Assembly (NCBI GenBank): GCA_943372515.1
Contig: CALRYY010000011.1
Coordinates: 1 to 64,000, forward strand
DNA length: 64,000 nt
DNA from: RAM1 sp943372515
GTDB taxonomy: Bacteria > Pseudomonadota > Gammaproteobacteria > Burkholderiales > Burkholderiaceae_C
Reading direction: 5' to 3'
In this document: piece by piece, positions 1 through 8,703 of the stretch
Numbering within the stretch: position 1 is the first letter of the stretch
Layout: each line of letters starts with the position of its first letter
Position numbers and translations under genes: made by a program
Notes under the pieces: generated by a model
The model's input: only the letters and a program-made list of their open reading frames with translations
Told to the model about the DNA's origin: nothing
Databases searched by the model: none

Positions 1-1
1 G

Positions 2-469
2 GCGCGTGCGCTGACAGACCGCCCCGCACTGCGCATGACCGTGGTGGGCACCGCCAGCCTGGACGCCGAGCGCGAGGCGCTCAAGCGCGAAAAGCTCGCC
101 GACTTGCTGCGCGCTGAAAAGCGCCGCGCCGCCGGGCTGGCCGCCACCGCCGCAGTGACGCTTGCACCGGCCGAAGAGCCCGCCCTGCTGGCCGCGGTGT
201 ACCGCCGGGCCGATATCGCCAAGCCGCGCAACCTCATCGGCCTGGCCAAGGACCTGCCACCGGACGAGATGCGTTCGCTGCTGTTGGCGCACATCACGGT
301 GGATGAAAGCACCGCCCGCGAGCTGGCGGTACAGCGCGGCGTGGCCGTACGCGACTACCTCACAGGGCGGGAACTGCCCGCACAGCGGCTGTTTCTGGGG
401 GCCGCGAAGGCCGTTGCGCCAGAGGCTAAATGGAGCCCGCGGGCCGAGTTGAACCTGGCAACGCAGTAG
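2..469 (+). CDS. DUF748 family protein, C-terminal end (partial)
   Basis: The reading frame is open from base 2 at the left edge, so only the last 155 or so residues are present and the start lies outside the window. The visible part has a highly charged helix (AEREALKREKLADLLRAEK) followed by a segment of alternating hydrophobic and charged residues around LIGLAKDLPPDEMRSLLLAH. This charged tail resembles the end of large DUF748 (AsmA-like) envelope proteins of betaproteobacteria. These proteins are thought to act at the periplasmic side of the cell envelope, but no activity can be assigned from this fragment. The next gene begins 21 bases downstream on the same strand. Confidence 0.6.
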   Translation, partial: ARALTDRPALRMTVVGTASLDAEREALKREKLADLLRAEKRRAAGLAATAAVTLAPAEEPALLAAVYRRADIAKPRNLIGLAKDLPPDEMRSLLLAHITVDESTARELAVQRGVAVRDYLTGRELPAQRLFLGAAKAVAPEAKWSPRAELNLATQ

Positions 470-490
470 ACCGGCCGATAAACAGCGAAA

Positions 491-3298
491 ATGGCAGCTT
501 CGCCGTTTGACGGCCTGTTTTCTCAAGAAATCTTTGCAGTGACCCAAGCCAGCCCCAAAACCACCGATACCCAAGCACTCGACGCCCTGACCGGCGGCGC
601 GTTTTCAGCGCCCACCTCGGGCGAGCGCGCCGCACGCGTGCGCGACTGGCTGGCCACCAACCCGTCGCCCGAGCAGATGCAGGACGTCTACAAGGACCTG
701 AGCTCGCGCGACAAGGGCGCGGCCAAGCTGCTGCGCGAAAAGCTCGACGACATCCGCCGCACCAAGGGGCAAGAGGCCATTGCCGCTGAATGGGCCGAAA
801 AGGCCCAGGCGCTGCTGGCCCTGGCCAAGGTGAACATCGCCGACGCCATGGCCTGGCAGCGCGACGCCGCCAAGGCCGGCGCGCCACTGTCCCGGGAGCC
901 GCTGGCCGGTCTGAAGGTACAGCTGGCCGAGCGGGTCAAGGGCATTGAAGACCTGCAGCACCGCGTGCAGGTGCAGCGCGAAGCCGCCGTGCTGCTGGCC
1001 CAGCGCATTGAAATCCTGTCCACCAAATCGTGGCGCGATGCCCAGACCGCCGCAGAATCGTTGCGCAACGACGTGCCCGCCTGGCAGGCCCAGGCGGACG
1101 CCCTGCAGGCTGACATCAACTGGGCCAGCCTGGACGCCAAGTTCCCGTCGCTGCTGGACGCATCGCGCGCGCAGCTGCAGGTCGTGTGGGACGCATTCCA
1201 GAGCGCGCTGGGCGTGGCCGCCGCAGCGGCCGATGACTCTGCAGCACCGCTGCCGCCCGTGCCCGTGTGGGCTGACGAGCTGCGCGTGGCACGCGGCGGC
1301 CAGGCCGAAGCCGCCGCCCCGCGCCCGGCCCGCCCCAAGGTCGACCCCGAGGTGCGCGCCAAGGCCACGCAAGCCGTGCGTGCCGTGCTGCAAACGCTGG
1401 AAAAAGAAATCGCTGAAGGCCATGGCAAGGCCAGCGCCGGTGCTGCCGCTGCCTTGCGCAACGCCCTGAAGGAAAACGGCCGTCTGATAGACGACAAGCT
1501 GGACAGCCAGGCCCAGGCGGCGCTGGCCGCCGCCGGCGAACTGGAAGGCTGGCAGCGCTGGCGCGCCGACCAGCTGCGCCAGGAACTGGTGGCCAAGGCC
1601 GAAGGGCTGTTTGAAAAGCCGGTGAACAAGCCTGTGGTTGAGGGCGAAGAACCCGCCGCACCGGCTGCGCCCAAGCCCCGTTTGGGCGGCCGCAAGATGC
1701 AGGAAACCCTGCGGGCCCTGCGCGACCAGTGGAAGCAGACCGACCAGGGCGGCGTGCCCAACCACGCGCTGTGGAAGCGGTTTGACGAAGCCTGCAACGA
1801 GGCCTACAAGGTGGTTGAAGTGTGGCTGGACAAGGTCAAGTCCGAAGCCGCAGAGCACAAGGCACAACGCCTGGCACTGGTTGAAGAACTCAAGGCCTGG
1901 GCCGCCCACAACACGACCGCCAGGGGCGGCGACTGGAAGGGCTTCAACCGCATCCTGCACCAGTTCAGCGACCGCTGGCGCGACGCCGGCCACCTGAGCG
2001 AAAAGGCCTTTGCCGAGCTGCAGCCGGTCTGGAAAGACGCCTTCAAGGCTGCGTTGGCCCCGCTGGAGGCCGTGCAAAAGGCAAGCCTGGAGCGCCGCCA
2101 CGCGATGATTGAAGAGGCCAAGGTGCTGGGCGCCGCGCCCATGATGCGCATCGACGCCGTCAAGGCGCTGCAACAGCGCTGGCAGGCCGAAGCGCAGACC
2201 GTGCCGCTGGACCGCAAACACGAACAGAAGCTGTGGGACGCTTTTCGCAAGCCGATTGACGACGCCTTCAACCGCAAGGGTGAAGACCGCGACAGGGCCG
2301 CTGCTGCGCTGAGCGAACGCGACCGCGCGGTGCTCGATGCGTCCAAGGCACTGGAAGCCGCCAACGCGACCGGTGACGCCCAAAAGATCCGCGCCGCCAT
2401 GTCGGCGCTGGACGCCGCGCTGCGCGGTCAGGCCCAGGCGGCCGCCGAGGTGGCCAGCCAGGACAAGGCAGCCCAGGAGCACAAGCAGGCCATGGCGGAT
2501 GCCGCGCCTGCTGCTGCACAAGACGCAGCCAGCGAGGCGACCGCATGCGATGGCTCCACCGATGCACCGGCCGACGACGCATCCACAGACGCTCCTGCCG
2601 AAGCCGCTGCACCGGCACCGGCCCCCAAGCCGGCCCCCAAACCCGTGGTCGCCATGCGTGGTGACGACCGCCCGGGCATGAAAAAAGCCGAGCCCGCTCA
2701 GGCAGGCCGTGGCGGCAAGTTTGGCGACCGCAAGGGCGCACCCGGCGGTGGCCGTGGCGGCATGGACAACAAATTTGAGCCGCGCCGCGATGACCGGGGT
2801 GGCCGCTTTGGCGACCGCGCCGAGCGCGAAGACCGCGGCCCGCGCCTGGGCGACGTGGCCTTCAGGGCCCAGCGCGACGCGCTGGAACATGCCCAGATGG
2901 CCCTGAAGAAGCTGGCCGCACAGGCCCATGGCGAGGCGCTGACACAGCTGCTGACTGCGTGGGAGCAACGCGCCGCTGACCAGGTGCCGCCCCAGCAGGA
3001 GCTGGGCCGGGCTGTGGCCACGGGCGTGCGGGGTGCCTGGGTGCAGGCCGTGGGCGCTGCCCCTGCGGGTGATGCGTCAGAAGCCTTGTTGCGCCTGGAA
3101 ATGGCGGCCGAAGTACCCACGCCCGCCGAGCACATCAATGCCCGGCGTGCGCTGCAACTGCAGCTGCTGACGCGCCGCAACGACCCCACCCCGGTGCAGA
3201 CCTGGGGGCAGGACGCAGCAAAGGTGCTGGCCAGCGCGCACGATGCGCAGGCCGCGCGACGGTTGCAGAACGTGCTGAAAGCGCTGTTGCGCGGATAA
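491..3298 (+). CDS. DUF349 domain-containing protein
   Basis: This 935-residue protein is almost wholly helical and charged. It carries DUF349-like repeats, seen as W-rich helical blocks near residues 400-445 (RKMQETLRALRDQWKQ) and 555-600 (ALQQRWQAEA, then LWDAFRKPIDDAFNRK). Residues about 670-725 are Ala/Pro low complexity and residues about 737-785 are rich in Gly, Arg and Asp, which suggests a flexible, possibly nucleic-acid-contacting linker before a final helical domain. There is no signal peptide or membrane segment, so it should be cytoplasmic. The ATG at 491 has weak upstream support; a GTG at 539 (VTQASPKT) is a credible alternative start. The function of DUF349 proteins is not established and I do not assign one. 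It ends four bases before the convergent mtfA-type gene. Confidence 0.85.
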   Translation: MAASPFDGLFSQEIFAVTQASPKTTDTQALDALTGGAFSAPTSGERAARVRDWLATNPSPEQMQDVYKDLSSRDKGAAKLLREKLDDIRRTKGQEAIAAEWAEKAQALLALAKVNIADAMAWQRDAAKAGAPLSREPLAGLKVQLAERVKGIEDLQHRVQVQREAAVLLAQRIEILSTKSWRDAQTAAESLRNDVPAWQAQADALQADINWASLDAKFPSLLDASRAQLQVVWDAFQSALGVAAAAADDSAAPLPPVPVWADELRVARGGQAEAAAPRPARPKVDPEVRAKATQAVRAVLQTLEKEIAEGHGKASAGAAAALRNALKENGRLIDDKLDSQAQAALAAAGELEGWQRWRADQLRQELVAKAEGLFEKPVNKPVVEGEEPAAPAAPKPRLGGRKMQETLRALRDQWKQTDQGGVPNHALWKRFDEACNEAYKVVEVWLDKVKSEAAEHKAQRLALVEELKAWAAHNTTARGGDWKGFNRILHQFSDRWRDAGHLSEKAFAELQPVWKDAFKAALAPLEAVQKASLERRHAMIEEAKVLGAAPMMRIDAVKALQQRWQAEAQTVPLDRKHEQKLWDAFRKPIDDAFNRKGEDRDRAAAALSERDRAVLDASKALEAANATGDAQKIRAAMSALDAALRGQAQAAAEVASQDKAAQEHKQAMADAAPAAAQDAASEATACDGSTDAPADDASTDAPAEAAAPAPAPKPAPKPVVAMRGDDRPGMKKAEPAQAGRGGKFGDRKGAPGGGRGGMDNKFEPRRDDRGGRFGDRAEREDRGPRLGDVAFRAQRDALEHAQMALKKLAAQAHGEALTQLLTAWEQRAADQVPPQQELGRAVATGVRGAWVQAVGAAPAGDASEALLRLEMAAEVPTPAEHINARRALQLQLLTRRNDPTPVQTWGQDAAKVLASAHDAQAARRLQNVLKALLRG

Positions 3299-3302
3299 AG
3301 GC

Positions 3303-4070
3303 TCAGGTTTTGGACGGCTTGAAGAAGCTGTCCATCAACCGCAACAGATCGGCAAATTCAGCGCCAAAGCGCTCGCGGTTGACGAAATACGCCTCGCTGG
3401 CCACCGCAAAAAACTCGTCGATGGACTGAGCCCCATAAGGGTCCAGCCAGGTGGGCGCGCCGCCAAAGCGCTCGGCGATGATGACTTGTTCGCGAAACGC
3501 GTCGTACTGCGGCTGCAGCACGGCCAGCCAGTCGCGGCGGGCCTGGGCGGATGCCAGGGGCGGGCAGCCGTCGGGCGCGCCGTCGCGCATATCCAGCTTG
3601 TGCACAAACTCGTGGATCACCACGTTGTAGCCCTCGCGGGCCGTGACGCCTGCGCCAGCCACGTCGCGCCAGCTCAGCATCACAGGGCCGCCTTCCATGG
3701 CTTCGCCGGCCAGCACCTCGTCGTAGTGGTGGACCACGCCGGCGTCGTCCACCATTTCGCGCCGGGCCACCACTTCGTCCCTGTGCACCACGATACCCAC
3801 AAAGTCGTCATACCAGGCTAGGCCCTGGTCCAGGTGCAGCACCGGCAGCACGGCCTGGGCAGCGATGTCTACGGCCACTTCGTCGGTGATGGCAAAGCCC
3901 TGCGCGCCATGAAATTCCTTGGTTGCCAGAAAGCCCGCAGTCAGCGTGCGCAGCTGCTGGAGCTCGGCATCGGGCCGTGCTGCCAGGAACGGGTAACGTG
4001 ACAGCGCGCCGTGCCACAACGCGTCGGGAATGGCGCGGGGTGCGGTGCGCCTGCGCAGCCAGCCGAACAT
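3303..4070 (-). CDS. mtfA: MtfA-type zinc-dependent peptidase (M90 family)
   Basis: The 255-residue product has the M90 zinc-binding motif HEFVH at residues 153-157, and a downstream SEAYF with Glu226 that fits the third metal ligand of this family. In Escherichia coli MtfA is a cytosolic aminopeptidase that binds the repressor Mlc and so influences the glucose phosphotransferase system; that link is not known to hold in betaproteobacteria. The N-terminus (MFGWLRRR) is typical of the family and there is no cleavable signal. The start codon overlaps the lpxH stop by one base (TGATG), so the two genes are very probably co-transcribed and translationally coupled. The length is normal for the family. 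Confidence 0.88.
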   Translation of the reverse strand: MFGWLRRRTAPRAIPDALWHGALSRYPFLAARPDAELQQLRTLTAGFLATKEFHGAQGFAITDEVAVDIAAQAVLPVLHLDQGLAWYDDFVGIVVHRDEVVARREMVDDAGVVHHYDEVLAGEAMEGGPVMLSWRDVAGAGVTAREGYNVVIHEFVHKLDMRDGAPDGCPPLASAQARRDWLAVLQPQYDAFREQVIIAERFGGAPTWLDPYGAQSIDEFFAVASEAYFVNRERFGAEFADLLRLMDSFFKPSKT

Positions 4071-4843
4071 CAGGCCAGCGTCAGGCGGTGCAGGCCGCTT
4101 GCGTCCAGGCGCAGCACCTGCAGGCGTGCGGGTTGCGCAGCGGCGTCCCAGTCGCTGAGCACCACGCGTTGCAGGCCAAGGCCCAGGTCGTGTGCGGCCG
4201 GCTTGTGCGTGTGACCATGGATCATCACCGCCGCCTGCGCTGCGGTGAGCCAGCCGCGCGCGGCGGGGCCATCCACATCGGCATAGTCGCTGGCGGCTCG
4301 CTTGCGTGATTCGCTGGCGTCGCGCAGGCCCCGGGCCACGGCCTGGCGCTCAGCCAGCGGCTGCGCCACAAAGCGCTGCTGCCATTGCGGTGTGCGCACC
4401 TGTGCGCGAAAGGCCATGTAATCGTGGTCGTCCAGGCACAGTGCGTCGCCATGGGTCAGCACGAACCGCTGGTCATTGAAGGCCAGCACGGTCGGGTCAT
4501 GCAGCAGCGTGGTGCCGGCTGCAGCCATGAGGCCATCGCCCGCCAGAAAGTCGCGGTTGCCGTGCATGAAGAATACCGGGGTGCGCTGCGCAGCGGCCCG
4601 CATGACGGCGGCGCAATCGGCCTCAAAGCCGGGTTGGGCGAGCACATCGTCGCCCACCCAGACCTCAAACAGGTCGCCCAGGATGAACACCGCGTCGGCC
4701 GGTGTGGCGGCCATGTAGCGGCGCCAGGCCTCCAACGTGGCGGGCTCAGTTGCCTGCAGGTGCAGGTCTGAAATGAAATCAACCGTGCGCCAGTTCGCGG
4801 GAGCGGGCAGCTCGGCGAACCGGGGCACGGTCGTCGCGTCCAT
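4070..4843 (-). CDS. lpxH: UDP-2,3-diacylglucosamine diphosphatase LpxH
   Basis: LpxH hydrolyses UDP-2,3-diacylglucosamine to lipid X and UMP in the fourth step of lipid A synthesis, acting at the inner face of the inner membrane. All the calcineurin-type metallophosphatase motifs are present: SDLHL (25-29), GDLFE (56-60), HGNRDF (94-99), THGD (130-133) and a later HGHTHKP. The HGNRDF and THGD spacing is characteristic of LpxH rather than of general phosphoesterases. The protein is 257 residues, near the usual 240-260. It is followed directly by the mtfA-type gene with a one-base overlap. Upstream lie a copy of an intergenic repeat (4862-4935) and the ppiB gene on the same strand. Confidence 0.93.
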   Translation of the reverse strand: MDATTVPRFAELPAPANWRTVDFISDLHLQATEPATLEAWRRYMAATPADAVFILGDLFEVWVGDDVLAQPGFEADCAAVMRAAAQRTPVFFMHGNRDFLAGDGLMAAAGTTLLHDPTVLAFNDQRFVLTHGDALCLDDHDYMAFRAQVRTPQWQQRFVAQPLAERQAVARGLRDASESRKRAASDYADVDGPAARGWLTAAQAAVMIHGHTHKPAAHDLGLGLQRVVLSDWDAAAQPARLQVLRLDASGLHRLTLA

Positions 4844-4861
4844 CGAAGCCGGGGTCAGTCG

Positions 4862-4935
4862 CCGCCGGGCCGCCCCAAGGCGACTGCGGCCCCCTCGGGG
4901 GGCAGCGCAGTACGCGAAGCGACAAGCGTGGGGGC
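4862..4935 (-). repeat. GC-rich intergenic repeat, copy 1
   Basis: Read on the minus strand this 74-base stretch runs from CCCCCACGCT, through CTTCGCGTA and GCTGCCCCCCGAGGGGGC, to CTTGGGGCGGCCCGGCGG. The same order of blocks is found at 34112-34185 on the plus strand, with short variable spacers between blocks. The CCCCC-GAGGGGG part can form a hairpin. It sits between lpxH and ppiB, outside any gene. I associate such elements with Comamonadaceae genomes, but the copy number outside this window cannot be seen. Confidence 0.75.
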
Positions 4936-4939
4936 CATA

Positions 4940-5446
4940 TCAGACGACGACGGCTTTTTCGATCACCACGTCGTCGTTGGGCACGTCGTCATGAAAGCCC
5001 TTGCGGCCGGTCTTGACGGCCTTGATCTTGTCCACCACATCGGCGCCAGCCACCACTTTGCCGAACACGGCATAGCCCCAGCCCTGCATGCTGGGCGCGG
5101 TGTGGTTCAAAAAGGCGTTGTCGGCGATGTTGATGAAAAACTGCGCGGTGGCCGAATGCGGCGCCTGGGTGCGGGCCATGGCCACGGTGTAGTTGTCGTT
5201 CTTCAGGCCGTTGTTGGCTTCGTTTTCAATCGGCGCGTCGGTGGGCTTTTGGCCCATGCCCGGCTCAAAGCCGCCGCCCTGGACCATGAAGCCGGGGATC
5301 ACGCGGTGAAAGATGGTGTTGTTGTAGTGACCCTTGGTCACATAGCTGATGAAGTTGGCCACCGACAGGGGGGCCTTGGCCTGATCCAGCTCCAGGGTGA
5401 TGACGCCGAGCTTGGCGATGTGCAGTTCGACTTTGGGGTTGCTCAT
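4940..5446 (-). CDS. ppiB: Cytoplasmic cyclophilin-type peptidyl-prolyl isomerase
   Basis: The 168-residue protein is a single cyclophilin domain that catalyses cis-trans isomerisation of prolyl peptide bonds. Family motifs are FHRVIPGFMVQGG, the catalytic Arg being in FHRV, and MARTQAPHSATAQFFIN. It lacks a signal peptide (starts MSNPKVELHIAK) and so is expected in the cytoplasm, like PpiB. It lies 23 bases downstream of a second, exported cyclophilin gene on the same strand, so the two probably form one transcript together with the L,D-transpeptidase upstream. Length and motifs are normal. Confidence 0.93.
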   Translation of the reverse strand: MSNPKVELHIAKLGVITLELDQAKAPLSVANFISYVTKGHYNNTIFHRVIPGFMVQGGGFEPGMGQKPTDAPIENEANNGLKNDNYTVAMARTQAPHSATAQFFINIADNAFLNHTAPSMQGWGYAVFGKVVAGADVVDKIKAVKTGRKGFHDDVPNDDVVIEKAVVV

Positions 5447-5469
5447 GGTGAATGCCTTGTTGACTTTGA

Positions 5470-6156
5470 TTACTTCACGAGGGAAGCGCTGTTGATGGTG
5501 ATGGCGGTCTTGGGCACGTCGCTGCCAAAGGGGCCGCCAGGGCCGGTGGGGGTGGCCTTCATCTTGTTGACCACGTCCATGCCGCTCACGACCTTGCCGA
5601 ACACGGTGTAGCCATACAGCTGCGGCGCGGCCATCAGCTGGGCGCGGGCGACGTTCTCATACACGCGGCCGCCGTATTCAAACTTCGGCACCGGATCGCC
5701 CGGCGGGATCAGGGTGGGGTCCAGAAACGCGTTGTCCTTGACGTTGATGAAGAACTGCGACGACGCCGAATTGGGGTCGTTGGTGCGGGCCATGGCCAGC
5801 GTACCGATCACGTTTTTGGGGCCACCCTTGGCCAGGGCTTCGCGGCCTTCGTGCGGTACGGGCGGGCGTGTTTTTTTCTCGACATAGGCCGCGTTGTAGC
5901 CGCCGCCTTGCACCATGAAGTTGTCAATCACGCGGTGAAAGATCGTGCCGTCGTAGTGCTTGTCTTTCACGTACTGCAGGAAGTTTTCCACCGTCTTGGG
6001 GGCCTTGTCGGGGTACAGCTCCACGACGAAATCCCCCGCCGAGGTGGAGAACTTGACCTTGGGGGTGTCCTGCGCGAAAGCCGCGCCGGCTGCCAGACCC
6101 AGGGCCAATGTGGCCAGGGTGGCGCGGCGTGTCATGGCCATGAGGGATGCGTTCAT
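5470..6156 (-). CDS. Exported cyclophilin-type peptidyl-prolyl isomerase
   Basis: This is the periplasmic counterpart of the downstream ppiB. The chosen ATG at 6156 gives a 228-residue protein with a clear signal peptide (basic MTRRATLA, hydrophobic LATLALGLAAG, cleavage near AAFAQD). An in-frame ATG 51 bases upstream is disfavoured because the 6156 ATG overlaps the stop of the preceding gene as ATGA, a typical coupled arrangement. Cyclophilin motifs FHRVIDNFMVQGGG and MARTNDPNSASSQFFIN are intact. It carries a family-typical insertion (ARPPVPHEG-like region followed by ALAKGG) also seen in PpiA-type proteins. The expected role is folding of secreted and outer-membrane proteins. Confidence 0.92.
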   Translation of the reverse strand: MNASLMAMTRRATLATLALGLAAGAAFAQDTPKVKFSTSAGDFVVELYPDKAPKTVENFLQYVKDKHYDGTIFHRVIDNFMVQGGGYNAAYVEKKTRPPVPHEGREALAKGGPKNVIGTLAMARTNDPNSASSQFFINVKDNAFLDPTLIPPGDPVPKFEYGGRVYENVARAQLMAAPQLYGYTVFGKVVSGMDVVNKMKATPTGPGGPFGSDVPKTAITINSASLVK

Positions 6157-7499
6157 CCGGTCACTCCTTCGTAGAAAATTTTCCATTGCTGTCCCTGGCG
6201 CACCCAATACTGGCGCTTGGTGGCACCGCTGCGCTCCCCGGTGGTGACCTCGCCAAAGGTTACCACCATGGTGTCTGCGGTATCGGTCCAGCGCAGGTAG
6301 GTCAGGTCCTTGAGTTCAATGCCGCGCCCGCGCACGCGTTCCACCTCGGTTTTCAGGGTGGGCGCCCATTGCGCCAGGGTCTTGCCACCGGCAGCAAAGT
6401 CGGCAGCGTAAAAGCTCAAAACCTGGTCTGTATTGCCGCTGGACTTGGCCGCGCGCCAGGCGTTCAGTGCGTCTTCAAAGCGCTGCGCGTCGGCGCGCGT
6501 GGTTTGCGGTGCCACCCATTGCAGCGTTTGCGCAATCACCACCGGCGTGGTGCGCACCTCGACCGTGCTGATGATGCGCTCCAGGTCCGGGTTGGCCAGC
6601 ACCACGCAGCCGTCAGTGGCCTTGGGCGCGCGCGAAAACTGGTTGGGCGGCGTGCCGTGCAGCCAGATGCCGCTGCCGGTTTTGCCGCGGCGCGCGTCAT
6701 AGGCGTTGGGGTAGTTGATGGGCAGCGCGCCCGAGCCGTAAAAGTCTTTCAGCGACTTCGGGTCCAGGTTGCTGGTAATGAAATACACGCCCAGCGGCGT
6801 GCGCTGGTCGCCTTCGACCACTTTTTCGATGCCCAGCTTGCCCACCGAGATGTAGTAGTCGCCCATCAGCTTCAGGCCGGTGGCGGTGTTCTGGAACAGG
6901 TACAGCCGCGAGCGCGACGCGTCCACCGCAATCGCGTGCTTCACGCGCGTCGACAGCGTGAGGAACTGCGACGGCACGGTGCCTGCGGGCGGGCGCTCGC
7001 GCAGGGCGCGAATGCGCACCTGCGATTCATCGCGCAGCTCGGCCAGCAGCGCAGCGCCGGCCCTGGCGGTGGTGTCGGGCACATCGCCCAGCATACGCAC
7101 CGGGCGCGTCTGCGACGCGAGCAGGTCGCCATAGACCAGCTGCGCCAGCTGGAAGTTGGGGTGGTCGCGCACCAGCGCCTCGGCGCGGGCCAGAGCGTCG
7201 CGCCCGCGGGCCTGGCCGATCAGGCGGTAGACCTCGATCAGTCGGGCCTCGGTCTCGCCGTCGCGCACGGCGGGGGCGGGGCGGGCAACAGCGCGAGGGG
7301 CCACAACGGCTGCAGCCGCCGCAGCGGTAGCCGCTGCGGTGGCGGCCTTGCCGCGTGGACGATCCGCCTTGGCGGCCTGCTGGCTGGTTTGCTGCGGCTT
7401 TTTCTTGCGCTGCTTTTTTTCGTCGGCGGCCACGGCCCAGCCGCTCTGCAGCAGCACAAGCGTACACACCAACCCGGCTGCAAGTAACGAACGTGTCAT
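6153..7499 (-). CDS. L,D-transpeptidase (YkuD) with C-terminal NTF2/Cds6-like domain
   Basis: The ATG at 7499 gives a 448-residue exported protein (MTRSLLAAGLVCTLVLL, cleavage near WAVAADE); an upstream ATG at 7550 would lie inside the preceding gene. After the signal come a Lys-rich and an Ala-rich linker, then a helical region, then a YkuD catalytic domain with YYISVGKLGIEKV, the substrate-site HGTPPNQF, and the catalytic cysteine in TDGCVVL. YkuD enzymes make 3-3 cross-links in peptidoglycan or attach proteins to it. The last 110 residues form a separate NTF2/SnoaL-like fold resembling the Cds6 C-terminal domain. The upstream TPR protein ends in the same kind of domain, ten bases away, so the pair is likely to work together. 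Confidence 0.87.
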   Translation of the reverse strand: MTRSLLAAGLVCTLVLLQSGWAVAADEKKQRKKKPQQTSQQAAKADRPRGKAATAAATAAAAAAVVAPRAVARPAPAVRDGETEARLIEVYRLIGQARGRDALARAEALVRDHPNFQLAQLVYGDLLASQTRPVRMLGDVPDTTARAGAALLAELRDESQVRIRALRERPPAGTVPSQFLTLSTRVKHAIAVDASRSRLYLFQNTATGLKLMGDYYISVGKLGIEKVVEGDQRTPLGVYFITSNLDPKSLKDFYGSGALPINYPNAYDARRGKTGSGIWLHGTPPNQFSRAPKATDGCVVLANPDLERIISTVEVRTTPVVIAQTLQWVAPQTTRADAQRFEDALNAWRAAKSSGNTDQVLSFYAADFAAGGKTLAQWAPTLKTEVERVRGRGIELKDLTYLRWTDTADTMVVTFGEVTTGERSGATKRQYWVRQGQQWKIFYEGVTG

Positions 7500-7509
7500 G
7501 GACACGTCA

Positions 7510-8526
7510 TCAACCGCCCGTGGATTCCTTGACGATGAGCCAGCGTTCACCGGCCTTCACCATGTCCAGCGTCTTGCGGCTTGAGATGTTCAGGGTATCG
7601 GCCGTATAGGCCTGGCGGAATTTGGCGGTGGCGCGGCTGCCGTTGACCGACACCTCCACATCGCTCAGGCGAACGGCGATGCGCGATTTGCTCACGATGC
7701 GGGCGCGGCGTTCCTCTTCCCAGGCCTTGCGGTCCTGGTTGCCGGGAGGGTCAAATTCCTTGCCATAAGCACCCAGGTAGCCACCCATGTCCTTGGCGGC
7801 CCAGGCTGCAGCCCAGGCACGCACGGCGGCTTCGACGTCTTTGGCGGCTGCGCTGGACGCCGCAGGGGCGGCAGCCGGTGCTGCAGGTGTAGGCGCGGCA
7901 GCAGCAGGGGCAGCTGCGGGAGCCGGTGCCGGCGTGGGTGCCTTGGCCACCACGGCGGGGGCCGGGGCTGCGGCAGCGGGTGCTGTGGGGCGCTGGCCCT
8001 TGGCACCAGGGGCGAACAGGTCACGAATGAGCGCCAGCTTGGGCTGCACGCCGGTGTTGTTGCTGTCCAGCTGCAGGGCCTTGCTGTAGGCCTGGCTGGC
8101 CAGCTTGGCATACACGTCGCCCAGGTTTTCGTGGGCGGTGGCGTAGCTGGGGTTGGTGCGGATCGCCATTTCAAGCGCGGCGCGTGCCTTGTCAAACTGG
8201 CTCTGGCCCGCATACAGCACGGCCAGGTTGTTGTAGGGCTCGGGCAGCTCGGGGTAATCTTCGGTGAGCTTGGTGAAGGTGGTGATCGCGTCGGCCGGCT
8301 TGCCCGCTTCGGTCTGGATCACGCCCCTCAAAAAGCGCATCTGCGGGTCGCGCGGCTTGCCGGCCAGGTACTGGTCGGCTTTGGTCAGGGCCTCGGCCAG
8401 CTTGCCCGAACGCAGCAGCTGGCCCACGTCGCCGTATTCGTCGGCATGGACGGCAGAAAAGCTGAACAGGGCTGCCAACGCCAGCAGGCGCAGGGCTTTG
8501 GAGACCGGGGAGCGGGCGTGCGTCAT
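7510..8526 (-). CDS. Exported TPR protein with C-terminal NTF2/Cds6-like domain
   Basis: The ATG at 8526 (MTHARSPVSKALRLLAL) gives a 338-residue protein with a signal peptide ending near SAVHADE; the longer frame to 8673 adds an implausible leader. Residues about 30-165 form tetratricopeptide repeats (EPYNNLAVLYAGQSQFDKA, TAHENLGDVYAKLASQAY). A long Ala/Pro linker follows, then an NTF2/SnoaL-like domain (AVRAWAAAWAAKDMGGYL to ERWLIVKESTGG) like that of the adjacent L,D-transpeptidase. TPR modules bind other proteins, so a periplasmic scaffold for the transpeptidase is plausible, but this is inference from adjacency and the shared domain. It is divergent from cysS, with 177 bases between them. 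Confidence 0.8.
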   Translation of the reverse strand: MTHARSPVSKALRLLALAALFSFSAVHADEYGDVGQLLRSGKLAEALTKADQYLAGKPRDPQMRFLRGVIQTEAGKPADAITTFTKLTEDYPELPEPYNNLAVLYAGQSQFDKARAALEMAIRTNPSYATAHENLGDVYAKLASQAYSKALQLDSNNTGVQPKLALIRDLFAPGAKGQRPTAPAAAAPAPAVVAKAPTPAPAPAAAPAAAAPTPAAPAAAPAASSAAAKDVEAAVRAWAAAWAAKDMGGYLGAYGKEFDPPGNQDRKAWEEERRARIVSKSRIAVRLSDVEVSVNGSRATAKFRQAYTADTLNISSRKTLDMVKAGERWLIVKESTGG

Positions 8527-8703
8527 AAAACCTCTTGTGTCGAACGCGTGAGACAGGCCCAAAGACAGGGCTATATACTGCGCTGGATTGTAGCCGAGGG
8601 GGGTGTCCATCAAACCTCCTGGTACAGCCCCAGACAACCCGAACAACCTTCGTATTCCGCGCCCGCCCTGCATGCTGCCGGGCCGTCGCCACGTTACCCA
8701 TCC

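Noticed and set aside
605..2968. A 787-codon frame antisense to the DUF349 gene
   Set aside because: It has no recognisable domain, and its length is explained by the codon bias of the sense gene.
6147..7487. A 446-codon plus-strand frame antisense to the L,D-transpeptidase
   Set aside because: The sense strand has a signal peptide, a YkuD catalytic motif and a coupled start; the antisense product is only His/Arg/Gly-rich.
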